Shown: positions 16,305 through 24,039, counted from the first letter of the stretch. The stretch: 64,000 nt of DNA from Prochlorococcus marinus str. MIT 9312 (GCF_000012645.1 NC_007577.1:930001-994000), one strand, 5' to 3'. Numbers and translations: made by a program. Notes: a model not told the origin generated them from the letters alone.

Positions 16305-16484
16305 TCAGAATATATTAAGAGTCCTTAAATAATAAAAACCGCCTATTAAAAAAGGTAATAATATTCCAACAAATAAAAATATAGATTTTTTTGATTCACT
16401 TTCTGATATAGGATTAATTTCTGGTTCTATTGCAAAACCATTCTGTCTACCACCACTTTCGGTTGTATAACCTTTTTTATTCAT
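16305..16484 (-). CDS. Psb34-like photosystem II assembly protein
   Basis: ATG 16484 to TGA 16305-16307, 59 residues. The N-terminus GYTTESGGRQNGFAIEPE matches the Psb34 (Ssl1498-type) motif YTTxxGGRLNNFAIEPK, and residues about 34-52 form the single membrane helix. Psb34 joins photosystem II assembly intermediates and competes with high-light-inducible proteins. The match is by motif only. It is convergent with the 59-residue gene. Confidence 0.7.
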   Translation of the reverse strand: MNKKGYTTESGGRQNGFAIEPEINPISESESKKSIFLFVGILLPFLIGGFYYLRTLNIF

Positions 16485-16569
16485 AAGAAAAATAATCTAT
16501 GCAGATTATCTCATGTAAAAAAGTTTTTTAAAAAATTTTTTACATTTAGAATTATAATAATTTCTTGTT

Positions 16570-16704
16570 CTAATAATTGATTTCGATCTGAGATTTCAAT
16601 TTGGCAGCTTTTTTTAAAAGCCCTACAACTTCCTTACGACCAGTAGCATATTCAGCCTTATTTAGTAAGTCACTATATTGTTTTGTGATTTCTCTATGTT
16701 TCAT
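16570..16704 (-). CDS. 44-residue soluble basic protein, unknown
   Basis: ATG 16704 to TAG 16570-16572 encodes 44 residues starting MKHREITKQYSDLLNKAEY, a likely pair of helices with a basic C-terminal half. It is upstream of the Psb34-like gene on the same strand (85 bases) but may be separate. No family is recognised. Confidence 0.5.
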   Translation of the reverse strand: MKHREITKQYSDLLNKAEYATGRKEVVGLLKKAAKLKSQIEINY

Positions 16705-16872
16705 TTTTAGTAATTTCTTAATTAAATTATAAAGTTACTAAAAATATTTTTTGTATAAAAAATATCAAAATAGAGTTCTAGTACCTTTACCTATTGAAAC
16801 CAACCTTTTTTCTTTGGTTTAATCTCTTGTTTAATAAATTCTTTTTTTATACAAAATAGTCCTTTTTTTGAA

Positions 16873-17052
16873 CTATTTATAGTAGTTAACTAAGTCGATA
16901 ATTAATATTGCTAATAATGAAAAGCCTAAAATCAATGGTAAATAGGGATATTTTTTCAAAACTTCATTAAATATATTTTTCGATGTTTGCTCCCCCTTTT
17001 TCTTTTCTCTAGGTGGCAAGCCTAACTCTTCCCTTCTCTTAGCTTCTCCCAT
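16873..17052 (-). CDS. DUF2839-like small membrane protein
   Basis: ATG 17052 to TAG 16873-16875, 59 residues. It begins MGEAKRREELGLPPREKK, the basic start typical of DUF2839 proteins, and has one C-terminal hydrophobic helix (about residues 36-54). DUF2839 is a cyanobacterial family of unknown function. The plus-strand space before it, 16741-16872, holds no supported gene. Confidence 0.6.
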   Translation of the reverse strand: MGEAKRREELGLPPREKKKGEQTSKNIFNEVLKKYPYLPLILGFSLLAILIIDLVNYYK

Positions 17053-17177
17053 AATTTCTAAAAATATTTTAATCCTATTTTATACATATAGAAATATTAA
17101 TGTATTATTCGAGAGTTTAATTATTAATGGTTAATTTAATATATATTTTGGATATATTTAAAATAAATAAATAAAAA

Positions 17178-17285
17178 ATGATAGAAATTGTTTGGTCAGT
17201 AAATATAATGATTGCAATTCTGATTATTGGGGTTGCGTGGATTCTTTACTACATATTCACTTATGATCAAAAATTTAGTTCCTAA
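17178..17285 (+). CDS. 35-residue single-span membrane peptide, unknown
   Basis: ATG 17178 to TAA 17283-17285. Almost all of it is one helix (residues about 4-27), ending YDQKFSS. The stop is 4 bases before the next start (the Nif11 gene), so the two likely form one transcript, which supports it being real. Confidence 0.5.
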   Translation: MIEIVWSVNIMIAILIIGVAWILYYIFTYDQKFSS

Positions 17286-17289
17286 ATAA

Positions 17290-17472
17290 ATGTCAGATAA
17301 AGATCTAAGTAATTTTCTAAAAAAAATAGAACAACTAAATCAAATTGCTGAGCTTATTAAAAATAATCCTAGTAAAAAGTTGTTACTTTCAAAGTGCAAA
17401 AATCATGATGAAGTAATTAAATTAACCTCTCAATGGGGTTTTGATATTGGTAAAAGGTGGGGAGAATATTAA
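17290..17472 (+). CDS. Nif11-domain protein
   Basis: 60 residues with the Nif11 layout: MSDKDLSNFLKKIEQL helix, a short spacer, CKNHDEVIKL, then SQWGFDIGKRWGEY. Nif11 domains occur as leader regions of ribosomally made peptides and as stand-alone cyanobacterial proteins. This one lacks a core peptide region or the double-glycine cleavage site and ends directly after the domain, so no peptide product is claimed. It is tightly linked to the 35-residue membrane peptide upstream. Confidence 0.65.
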   Translation: MSDKDLSNFLKKIEQLNQIAELIKNNPSKKLLLSKCKNHDEVIKLTSQWGFDIGKRWGEY

Positions 17473-17557
17473 TTGATTTTATTATCAGCATTATTAAAAT
17501 TGCCATCAACTTCAAATTAAATTCCTAAGATTAATTAGTATTTTTTGTATTGGAGTT

Positions 17558-18328
17558 ATGAAAGAAATTGCAGAGATAAAGTCAAATATATATAAAATAG
17601 CCGCTGTTACAGATAGGGGGCAAAGATTAAATAAATTAATTTCTCCTATGTATGAGGAAAAAAACAATGAAATGGTGGAATTGATTGATGATCTTAAAAA
17701 CCTTAGTTTCGAAATATCAGAAAAATCATTATCTGGAGAGTGGGAATTGATTTTTTCTAATGTTGAATTATTTAGAAGTTCTCCTTTCTTCCTTGCTATT
17801 GAAAACGCATTAAATGATGAATTTAAAAGTAATCTTTTTTTTAAATTACATCAATTGCAAGTAGGATCATTTGGAATATCTACTATTGGGAGAATTGCTC
17901 AAAAGATTGATTTTGATAATAAAGAATTTATTTCTACTTTTGACACTACAATATTTGGGCTCACAACAATTCCTATCTTAGGTTGGTTTAAACTTTTACC
18001 TACCTTTGGTGGAAGAGTAATAACCCTAGCAAGTGATTTAGTTTTAAAAAATAATTCACTTGATATGAACTTACAAAAGACAAAAGTTTCCAAAGTTGAT
18101 GGACTTAATAAGATTCCATTCTTTAGTGAATTACTTATGGATAGATGGTATCCAGTTAAAGATGTATGGAATAAATTACCTTGGAATAAAGAATCACCAA
18201 ATTGCCATGTATCAATTGTATATTTAGACGAAGAAATGAGAATTATGCAGGATATGTATGGCTCTATTTTTATTTATATAAGGCCTTCAATTTCTTTATT
18301 GAATCCAAATACAATATCTGATAATTAA
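17558..18328 (+). CDS. PAP/fibrillin family protein
   Basis: A 256-residue protein of the plastid lipid-associated protein family. Residues about 1-50 are helical; the beta-barrel domain starts with LSGEWELIFSNVELFRSSPFF (about 59-79) and includes GFGISTIGRI-like and FDTTIFGLTTIP segments. Family members bind lipids or lipophilic molecules at thylakoid membranes and plastoglobules; a similar membrane-associated role is inferred. A decayed relative lies at 15401-15622. Confidence 0.75.
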   Translation: MKEIAEIKSNIYKIAAVTDRGQRLNKLISPMYEEKNNEMVELIDDLKNLSFEISEKSLSGEWELIFSNVELFRSSPFFLAIENALNDEFKSNLFFKLHQLQVGSFGISTIGRIAQKIDFDNKEFISTFDTTIFGLTTIPILGWFKLLPTFGGRVITLASDLVLKNNSLDMNLQKTKVSKVDGLNKIPFFSELLMDRWYPVKDVWNKLPWNKESPNCHVSIVYLDEEMRIMQDMYGSIFIYIRPSISLLNPNTISDN

Positions 18329-18458
18329 TTGAAGGTTGAATAATATTCATAGTAATTTCCAGAAGAAATCTAAAAAAATTTATTTTAAAGATTTATTAAT
18401 AAATACATGTCGCGTGTCAAATACGAATAGTTTATGTTCGTAGTGAACAATTTTTATT

Positions 18459-18773
18459 ATGCTTAGGAATCAAGAAAAAAATTCACTTGTTAGAGGAATT
18501 TTTTTAATAGTGGGATGGGGCTTTGGTTTAGACCGATTCTATGAAGGAGATAAAAAAGGTGGTTGTTTATCAATCATAGGTTGGAGTCTCACATTTTTTA
18601 GCTTTGGCTTTTTGAAATGTTCAGGATATGAATATGTTGATGGAGTAAAAAATTATTCAGAATATTCTCCTAATCCTTTAATAGTATTACCTTTACTTGC
18701 TGTAGCATATGGTGGCTTTCTAATAATTAAGAAGGCATTTAGATTAGCAAAACAATTTGAGAATGCGGAATAG
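18459..18773 (+). CDS. TM2-like small membrane protein
   Basis: 104 residues. Residues about 11-47 have the TM2 pattern: hydrophobic span, GLDRFYEGDKKGGCLSIIGW turn (compare G..G.HRFYLG), second span. A further hydrophobic segment follows at about 75-95 with the tail FRLAKQFENAE. TM2 proteins are of unknown function. It has its own promoter-sized gap of 130 bases upstream. Confidence 0.6.
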   Translation: MLRNQEKNSLVRGIFLIVGWGFGLDRFYEGDKKGGCLSIIGWSLTFFSFGFLKCSGYEYVDGVKNYSEYSPNPLIVLPLLAVAYGGFLIIKKAFRLAKQFENAE

Positions 18774-18791
18774 TACTACAAGTAAGAAAAT

Positions 18792-18953
18792 TCAAGATAA
18801 TAATCCAGTACCTTTCAAATAAAATTTAAATAAAAGAATTACTAAAAGGTTTATTATTGCTAAGGCTACCAATCCATTTCTGTTCTTAACATCTAACTTC
18901 TTAACTAAATTAGAAAGATAAACGACTGGATTTTCAGGCTCTTTATTATCCAA
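18792..18953 (-). CDS. 53-residue single-span membrane protein, unknown (TTG start)
   Basis: TTG 18953 to TGA 18792-18794. A polar N-terminus (MDNKEPENPVVYLSNLV) precedes one helix (about residues 28-44) and a short tail. No ATG or GTG lies in the frame near the start, and no clear Shine-Dalgarno is seen, so the start is provisional. It is convergent with the TM2-like gene. Confidence 0.45.
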   Translation of the reverse strand: MDNKEPENPVVYLSNLVKKLDVKNRNGLVALAIINLLVILLFKFYLKGTGLLS

Positions 18954-19049
18954 ACTTTATTAAAATATTAATTTGAGAAGAAATTATCACAGTTTCAATA
19001 GAAGAATCAATATTGTAAAGATGAATATCCAAAAAGAAAGAAATAATTT

Positions 19050-19424
19050 CTAATCCATAATTCCTGCATTTCTTAAAAAAGCTTTACCAATATTGCCAAT
19101 CAAAAGAAATGCAGACAAATTAATTAAAAGGATTATTAATAATGCCAACATTTTGTGGTTTGGATTAGTTGAAATGCTATCAAATCCCTTATTAAGAAAT
19201 CCTTCAAAAAGTGATTTAGCTTTGTTTAGTTTTTGTTGAGTTGAATCAAGATTAGTTTTTTCTTTAGAAGAATCTTGATTACTTGCTTTCTCTAGGAATT
19301 CTGTAAAGGCCTTAACATTCTTTTCTTTTGTATTCCCCTCATTAAGATCTTTATTATCTTCATTAAGATTGGAGGACGATTCGATTGAATTATTTTCCTC
19401 AGGATTAAGATTTGAATCTTCCAA
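19050..19424 (-). CDS. Acidic protein with C-terminal membrane anchor (TTG start)
   Basis: 124 residues, best start TTG 19424. The first 65 residues are disordered, Asn/Glu/Ser/Lys-rich; then a helical region (KLNKAKSLFEGFLNKG) and a C-terminal hydrophobic helix (about residues 92-111) with RNAGIMD at the end. The pattern is a tail-anchored protein. No family is recognised. Confidence 0.5.
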   Translation of the reverse strand: MEDSNLNPEENNSIESSSNLNEDNKDLNEGNTKEKNVKAFTEFLEKASNQDSSKEKTNLDSTQQKLNKAKSLFEGFLNKGFDSISTNPNHKMLALLIILLINLSAFLLIGNIGKAFLRNAGIMD

Positions 19425-19603
19425 ATTAGTAGTAAATGCTAGGAGTATATTACACCATAAAAAAAACCACTCGATTAATTTTAGAGAGGGTTAGCTAAGG
19501 TTAAAGTTATTATTAAATTTATAATTTATTTTAATTAAATTTGCGGTAGTAGCATACTGAAGTTTTAATTTAGATTATATTCAAGGTGATTTTTTTATTA
19601 CAT

Positions 19604-19810
19604 ATGTTAGATGCGAATACTAAAAAAGCATGTAAAGATGATATCTCAATAAGAGAAACTAAAATTAGAAATATAGAACATGCTATTGAACAAGCAGAAT
19701 TAATGATAAAAGAATCAAAAATGAGCCAAGAAGAATTAAACTTCTTAAAAAGAAAAATATCGGACTCAAGACAGGATTTAGAGATACTTTATTTAATGAA
19801 AATTCAATAA
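19604..19810 (+). CDS. Small coiled-coil protein, unknown
   Basis: 68 residues from ATG 19604; an upstream GTG at 19586 adds MIFLLH and is less likely. Two long charged helices (IRETKIRNIEHAIEQAEL and SQEELNFLKRKISD) suggest a helical hairpin or coiled coil. It is a free-standing plus-strand gene, probably cytoplasmic. No family is recognised. Confidence 0.5.
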   Translation: MLDANTKKACKDDISIRETKIRNIEHAIEQAELMIKESKMSQEELNFLKRKISDSRQDLEILYLMKIQ

Positions 19811-19948
19811 ATAAACTATTTATGTATGAATCTTTAAAAAGATTTAATTTTCTTAAGAAAATTAATTTGTATATTTGAGGACTTATAAAGTTTAAAAGGA
19901 ATGTAAAAATTTATATAAAGGTTTCATTTATGTTTAAAAATAATATGT

Positions 19949-20044
19949 ATGTACCTTTATAAGGTTATTCCTTACATCTTTATTTTAATTACTGCTATTG
20001 CAAGCAGCTACTTATATAGTTACTTAGTTCTCGCTGCTATTTAA
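19949..20044 (+). CDS. 31-residue hydrophobic peptide, tentative
   Basis: ATG 19949 to TAA 20042-20044: MYLYKVIPYIFILITAIASS then SYLVLAAI, one span. The size fits small complex subunits, but the open frame could be chance in AT-rich DNA and no ribosome-binding site is clear. A different ATG four bases upstream leads only to a short frame. Confidence 0.3.
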   Translation: MYLYKVIPYIFILITAIASSYLYSYLVLAAI

Positions 20045-20100
20045 ATTCTTTGAATATTTTAGATACTAAATAAATTAAAATATTTTCAAAAACTAATTGT

Positions 20101-20343
20101 ATGAATAAAGTAAAAATAGCAATTTTTGCAATATCGATAATCATATTATCCTTTATCGGAATAAAAAAATTAGTTTATATAAATCAAGCTAAAGATTTAA
20201 AAAATAAAGAAGAATCGATCTTAAATGAATCTACTCGTGTTTTAAGTGAATGCTTTGATCTAGAAAATAAAAGTAAAAGGACTCTTAATAAATCAATTGA
20301 ATTAATTGAATATTGCTTAGAGGAATATGGATATAAAAACTGA
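20101..20343 (+). CDS. Small exported or anchored protein, unknown
   Basis: 80 residues: an N-terminal hydrophobic segment (residues about 5-27) acting as anchor or signal, then a charged helical region with two Cys (SECFDLE, EYCLEEYG). The rest is strongly helical and could be a coiled coil outside the membrane. ATG at 20101. No family recognised. Confidence 0.5.
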   Translation: MNKVKIAIFAISIIILSFIGIKKLVYINQAKDLKNKEESILNESTRVLSECFDLENKSKRTLNKSIELIEYCLEEYGYKN

Positions 20344-20478
20344 TTTCAAATTTTAATTACTAATTTCTTTAAATCACCACTAAAATAAATCTAATACTTT
20401 TGTTTTTGATAAATTAACTTGGTTTTTTCCATAAATTTTGTTATTAATAAAATTTTCCTAATTTAATGTTTCTTTAAA

Positions 20479-20886
20479 ATGACTAAAGTCAAATGTTCTT
20501 ATTTGGGAGATTTAAACTGTGAGGCTATTCATCTACAATCAGGAAGTCTTATAAAAACGGATGCGCCTTTAGATCACTTTGGCAAAGGTGAAAGTTTTTC
20601 ACCAACTGATTTATTAGCAACATCTCTAGGTACTTGTCTGCTAACCATTATGGCAATTAAAGCTAAATCAAAAGGATTTGATTTGGAAGGTATATATTTA
20701 AATATTGAAAAACTTATGACGCAAAATAACGAAAGAAAGATAAAAAAACTAATAATAGATATTTTTATACCAGAAAGCACTTCTAATGAAACTATTAATT
20801 TCTTGAAAATAGCTTCCCAAGATTGTCCAGTTACAAGAAATTTATCTCAAGAAATAGATATTAAAATTAGTTGGCATCATAAATAA
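20479..20886 (+). CDS. OsmC-family peroxiredoxin-like protein
   Basis: 135 residues, a single OsmC domain. The two conserved catalytic Cys are C53 in TSLGTCLLTIMA and C116 in SQDCPVTRNL, with the usual PTDLLA segment before the first. OsmC/Ohr proteins reduce organic hydroperoxides with a thiol cycle. Here it is YhfA-like in length; partner and substrate are not known. Confidence 0.85.
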   Translation: MTKVKCSYLGDLNCEAIHLQSGSLIKTDAPLDHFGKGESFSPTDLLATSLGTCLLTIMAIKAKSKGFDLEGIYLNIEKLMTQNNERKIKKLIIDIFIPESTSNETINFLKIASQDCPVTRNLSQEIDIKISWHHK

Positions 20887-20914
20887 ATCACAAAAATAAT
20901 AATTAAAGAAACTA

Positions 20915-21034
20915 ATGAAATACATTATTGGAATAATCATTCTGCTTTTTGGAATATATATTATTACTGATTTAGCATTAAAGACTAGGTATACAAGAAA
21001 AAGACTTTCAAACAAAAAAAGTAAAGCTTTTTAA
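20915..21034 (+). CDS. 39-residue single-span membrane protein, unknown
   Basis: ATG 20915 to TAA 21032-21034. One hydrophobic helix (residues about 2-23) then a very basic tail (TRYTRKRLSNKKSKAF). It follows the OsmC gene by 28 bases and may share its transcript. The positive-inside rule places the C-terminus in the cytoplasm. Confidence 0.5.
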   Translation: MKYIIGIIILLFGIYIITDLALKTRYTRKRLSNKKSKAF

Positions 21035-21098
21035 TTTTAAAGTTGAATATTAAAAAATAGAGTCATTTATATAATTAGAATAAAAGCTTATTTTAGTT

Positions 21099-21383
21099 TT
21101 ATTTTTTCACTATTTTTTTGTCAATCAAACTAATCAAAGGGATCATAAAATTTACATTTATTCCAACAGTACACCATATATAAGTAACAATAAAAATTAT
21201 TTTTATATATAAATTAGGGGGCAAAGTGAAAAGTATTTTGAAAAAACCTCCAATGAATAATATCAATATTCCAAGTTGAAATAGACCTTTAAATATCCAT
21301 ATAAGTCCATTTTCTTTAATGTTTTTATAAAACAAATAAAAAACAAAGCTTGATAACAATATATATATGAGATTAATAATCAT
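21099..21383 (-). CDS. Multi-span membrane protein, unknown
   Basis: 94 residues with three to four hydrophobic segments and a basic C-terminus (LIDKKIVKK). Start ATG at 21383. It is convergent with the 39-residue gene. The sequence has no motif I can tie to a family. Confidence 0.5.
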   Translation of the reverse strand: MIINLIYILLSSFVFYLFYKNIKENGLIWIFKGLFQLGILILFIGGFFKILFTLPPNLYIKIIFIVTYIWCTVGINVNFMIPLISLIDKKIVKK

Positions 21384-21522
21384 CTTTTAAAGAAAATCTA
21401 ATAAATTTGTCATTAAAAAGTCATGTTCACAATTATCACTTTTTTATATGAGATATTTTTTTAAAAAATGAAAAATTATACAAAAAACAATAAAAACATA
21501 ATTTAATTTTCCAAATTTTATT

Positions 21523-21906
21523 CTAAAAGATTTTTGATTTTAGTAAATCAACTCTTTTTTGATTTACTCCTAAGTCACTTTCTCCAACTCTTGATTCTGA
21601 TCTTATTAATAAGATATTTGATTCAGGCAAAAATGATACTTCTAAGTCGTCTACATACTTCATCCATTTACTGGTAGCCTCAGCATGAAGATAATCGCCA
21701 TCAATTTCTACAATCTCTGTTCTCGGAGTGTTCTCGATTAATGTTTTAATCTCTTCAAAAGGTTCTTCAATATTGTTAACCTCCCATTCTTCTCGTACAC
21801 AATGAGCAACTTCAATACAAGGTATTAATTCTATATGTGAGGCAAATGATGAAGAAGGGAATAAAAAGCTTGAACAAATTAAAATTGCTAGAAAAAGTAT
21901 TTTCAT
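21523..21906 (-). CDS. DUF1499 exported protein
   Basis: 127 residues with a signal peptide (residues 1-22, ending SSFASH). The DUF1499 core is visible: a CVREEW pair of Cys with C29 and C36, YLHAEATSKWMKYVDDLEV (about residues 73-91), and IRSESRVGESDLGVNQKRVD near the end. DUF1499 proteins are periplasmic or membrane-linked with unknown function. Short for the family but complete. Confidence 0.85.
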   Translation of the reverse strand: MKILFLAILICSSFLFPSSSFASHIELIPCIEVAHCVREEWEVNNIEEPFEEIKTLIENTPRTEIVEIDGDYLHAEATSKWMKYVDDLEVSFLPESNILLIRSESRVGESDLGVNQKRVDLLKSKIF

Positions 21907-22050
21907 TAACAGAAGAATTTAACAATCCATAATCTAACTAATCAAATTACTAATTTGTAATGACGTTTCTCATTATTTTTGAAGAAAACATATATGTTTA
22001 TTATATTCAGGATTTAATATGTATTTATATATTTCTAAAAATCCTCAAAA

Positions 22051-22141
22051 AAAAAGATCCCTAATAAAGAGATCTTTTTAAAATTGATTTAAATCAAGTG
22101 TTTCCTTGTTTCCACTGAAATAAATCAATTCCTCCTACACA
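22051..22141 (-). ncRNA. Yfr2-family small RNA
   Basis: On the minus strand, from about 22141 to 22051, the RNA would start near GUGUGUAGGAGG and carry the doubled GGAAACAAGGAAACA motif (22099-22113) in the loop of a long stem whose outer arms are AATTGATTT and AAATCAATT. The hallmark of the cyanobacterial Yfr2 RNA family is this GGAAACA repeat in a hairpin loop. It ends with a stem AAAAGATC / GATCTTTT and a run of T on the minus strand. The exact 5' end is inferred; a possible -10 box lies near 22148-22153. Confidence 0.8.
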
Positions 22142-22212
22142 CATATTTAATATCACATCAATTTATAAGATACGTAATACCTTTTAGACCTCTATCTTAA
22201 CTGTCACATGGC

Positions 22213-22324
22213 AAAAAAAACAAAAAGTACTCAAACATCGAGGTCGGAGTACTTTTAAAGTTATCAGAAAAAAGTGTGTGAGGAGTTTCTGATGTATTTA
22301 ATTTACTCCGTAGGTAATTTAAAA
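22213..22324 (-). ncRNA. Candidate small RNA with a Yfr1-type CUCCUCACAC motif
   Basis: Read on the minus strand, a TATACT -10 box (22331-22336) is followed by a hairpin ATCAGAAA / TTTCTGAT (22263-22270 with 22286-22293) whose 15-base loop holds CTCCTCACACAC. A second hairpin, AAAAGTACTC / GAGTACTTTT (22223-22232 with 22247-22256), precedes a long T run, a good terminator. No coding frame fits. The motif is the one conserved in Yfr1, but here it is inside a loop rather than between two stems. It lies beside the Yfr2-family RNA on the same strand. Confidence 0.6.
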
Positions 22325-22367
22325 GGCTACAGTATAAATTACTAATTATTTAAATCTTTCAGAAAAA

Positions 22368-22544
22368 TTGGGCGTTGATGAAAAAAATAATCAAGAACAT
22401 AAAAAATTCATGAAAAGCATTTACAAAAAAATCATTTTTATTATTTTGGCAATTGCTCTTTTTTCAGTAATAGTGGGTGTTGTCAAATATTCGCTTACTT
22501 ATATTGAAAATAATCCCGAAAAATACTTACCTACACAGAAGTAA
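22368..22544 (+). CDS. Small single-span membrane protein, unknown
   Basis: A frame closed at 22542-22544. A TTG at 22368 gives 58 residues (MGVDEKNNQEHKKF then the membrane helix), ATG 22410 gives 44. The hydrophobic helix IIFIILAIALFSVIVGVV is common to both. The longer start gives a polar cytoplasmic head that looks real. The promoter region overlaps that of the divergent small RNA. No family recognised. Confidence 0.45.
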   Translation: MGVDEKNNQEHKKFMKSIYKKIIFIILAIALFSVIVGVVKYSLTYIENNPEKYLPTQK

Positions 22545-22621
22545 GACAAAAATTAAGTATAAATTCACTTCAAAAAATCTATAAAGTGTCTTAAATATGT
22601 TCTACATAGACAGATTGAGTC

Positions 22622-22765
22622 ATGAAAATCAAAAATACTTCACTTCCTAATCAGAGTAATATTCATTTAGGTCAATTCAAAAATATGCATAAATATCAAA
22701 TACTTGAGAATTACTGGAAGAAAAGAAAGAAAGAATGTGAAAAAAATCTTTCAAAATTTTGCTAA
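22622..22765 (+). CDS. 47-residue soluble basic protein, unknown
   Basis: ATG 22622 to TAA 22763-22765. The C-terminal half is a very basic helix (ENYWKKRKKECEKN) ending SKFC. It lies 9 bases upstream of the next start and could be a short co-transcribed gene. No family recognised; a nucleic acid-binding role is only a guess from charge. Confidence 0.4.
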   Translation: MKIKNTSLPNQSNIHLGQFKNMHKYQILENYWKKRKKECEKNLSKFC

Positions 22766-22774
22766 CCAATAATT

Positions 22775-23023
22775 ATGAATTTTATTTTTTCTTTTTTATT
22801 AGCATCTGTGATGTGGGTACAAGTTCCACAGTGGGAAGCTGACTGGTCAAAATGTGCTGTAGATGTCCCCGATTCATCATGTCACTGGTACGTAGCTGCT
22901 CCCGATAATACGTTTGGGGAAGGATTTAATTGGGAAAACGCTCCTTGGTTTGATGCTAATGGATTACAGGATGTAGCTAAAATTGAAAAAGAATCTGTAG
23001 TAGAAAAACTTCAAAATAATTAA
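22775..23023 (+). CDS. Small exported Trp/Cys-containing protein, unknown
   Basis: 82 residues with a short hydrophobic N-terminus (MNFIFSFLLASVMWV) and a Trp-rich region including WSKCAVDVPDSSCHWYVAAPD, where the two Cys could form a disulphide. A picocyanobacterial hypothetical by appearance. ATG at 22775. No function assigned. Confidence 0.55.
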   Translation: MNFIFSFLLASVMWVQVPQWEADWSKCAVDVPDSSCHWYVAAPDNTFGEGFNWENAPWFDANGLQDVAKIEKESVVEKLQNN

Positions 23024-23106
23024 AGTTTCTATTTCATCAATTAACTTTTAAAAGTATTTAAATCTATTTGCTTAGTGGTTAACTTTTGATTAATTAAAAA
23101 ATTTTT

Positions 23107-23253
23107 ATGCGTTTCAAAGTAAGTCTCAAAAAAAATGGAAAGGAATTTGATGAGGTTGTTATAGCTAATAATAAAAAAGAGGCTATGGAAGTAGCTTTAA
23201 AAAACAATCCAGAAGCTCAAGCATTAAACTCTGATTGGACATTTAAGATTTAA
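23107..23253 (+). CDS. 48-residue small basic protein, unknown
   Basis: ATG 23107 to TAA 23251-23253. Starts MRFKVSLKKNGKEFDEVV then ANNKKEAMEVALKNNPEAQAL and WTFKI; this beta-helix-beta look (a short strand, helix, strand) is typical of small picocyanobacterial proteins. Its stop abuts the znuB stop on the opposite strand (convergent). Confidence 0.55.
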   Translation: MRFKVSLKKNGKEFDEVVIANNKKEAMEVALKNNPEAQALNSDWTFKI

Positions 23254-24039
23254 TTATTTGCGAAGTTTAGGAATCAAAAGAGATGCGACACAAATAACAC
23301 TAATTGCAGGTCCAGGCGACAAATTAAAGACTATAGAGAGAATAAAGCCCAGAAGTGAGATGCATAATCCAAAAAATGAAGACCTCATCATTGCAATTCT
23401 TAAACTATGAGCCTTATTAATCCCTAATAGAGTTGGGGTAGAAAGAAGAGCAATAACAAGAATTACTCCGACTGCTGACATTGAACTAACAATTACTAAT
23501 GCCGTCGTAAAACTCAAAGCAAGATTTAATAAAGAAACGTTTATACCACTAGCGGATGCACCTTCTGGATCCAATCCCACATAAACAACCTTTTCATATC
23601 CAAAAGTCATTAAAAGTATAAATACTAAAAAAGCAATTATTGTTCTAAGTAAATCTCCAAAATTTGCTGTCAATAAATCGCCAAATAATACTGCCTCCAA
23701 ATCAATCCTTATTCCGAGTAAAGGGATTATAAGGACCCCAAACCCAAGCATTCCAGCGAGAATAGTATTCATAACTGCTTCATAATTTTCACTTTTTCTA
23801 TTAGTTAAACTTTCCGCAATTACTGAGCCCAGAAGACCACTTATAACACCACCAATTGAGGGGTGAATTCCAAGCGCTAGTGCGAGAGCAAGTCCAGGCA
23901 ACACGCAATGAGAGATTAAATTAACTTGTAATAATCTCTTATGAGTGATTAATACAGTTCCCATAGCTGGGCATAAAATCCCGGAGAATATAGTTATTAT
24001 TAATGGAACCAGCCACCAGTTGTTATTAATAAAAGACAT
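23254..24039 (-). CDS. znuB: Zinc ABC transporter permease
   Basis: 261 residues of the ABC-3 metal permease family with about eight membrane segments. Characteristic stretches include GTVLITHKRLLQVNLISHCVLPGLAL, GFGVLIIPLLGIR and a GLDPEGASASGINV coupling-loop region before the later spans. With znuC and znuA nearby it forms a zinc uptake transporter; manganese is a possible alternative metal. Its start (24039) is only 17 bases from the zur start on the other strand, so its promoter is within or near zur, or it is made from the znuC transcript. Confidence 0.9.
   Translation of the reverse strand: MSFINNNWWLVPLIITIFSGILCPAMGTVLITHKRLLQVNLISHCVLPGLALALALGIHPSIGGVISGLLGSVIAESLTNRKSENYEAVMNTILAGMLGFGVLIIPLLGIRIDLEAVLFGDLLTANFGDLLRTIIAFLVFILLMTFGYEKVVYVGLDPEGASASGINVSLLNLALSFTTALVIVSSMSAVGVILVIALLSTPTLLGINKAHSLRIAMMRSSFFGLCISLLGFILSIVFNLSPGPAISVICVASLLIPKLRK

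Noticed and set aside
16741-16872. Minus-strand frame ending in KPKKKGWFQ
   Set aside because: It looks coding at its C-terminal end, but has no usable start codon and overlaps the end of the DUF2839-like gene; no feature is claimed.
22075-22131. A short frame after AGGAGG inside the Yfr2-type RNA
   Set aside because: The TTG-started 16-codon frame follows the hairpin arms; the RNA family hallmark explains the sequence better.
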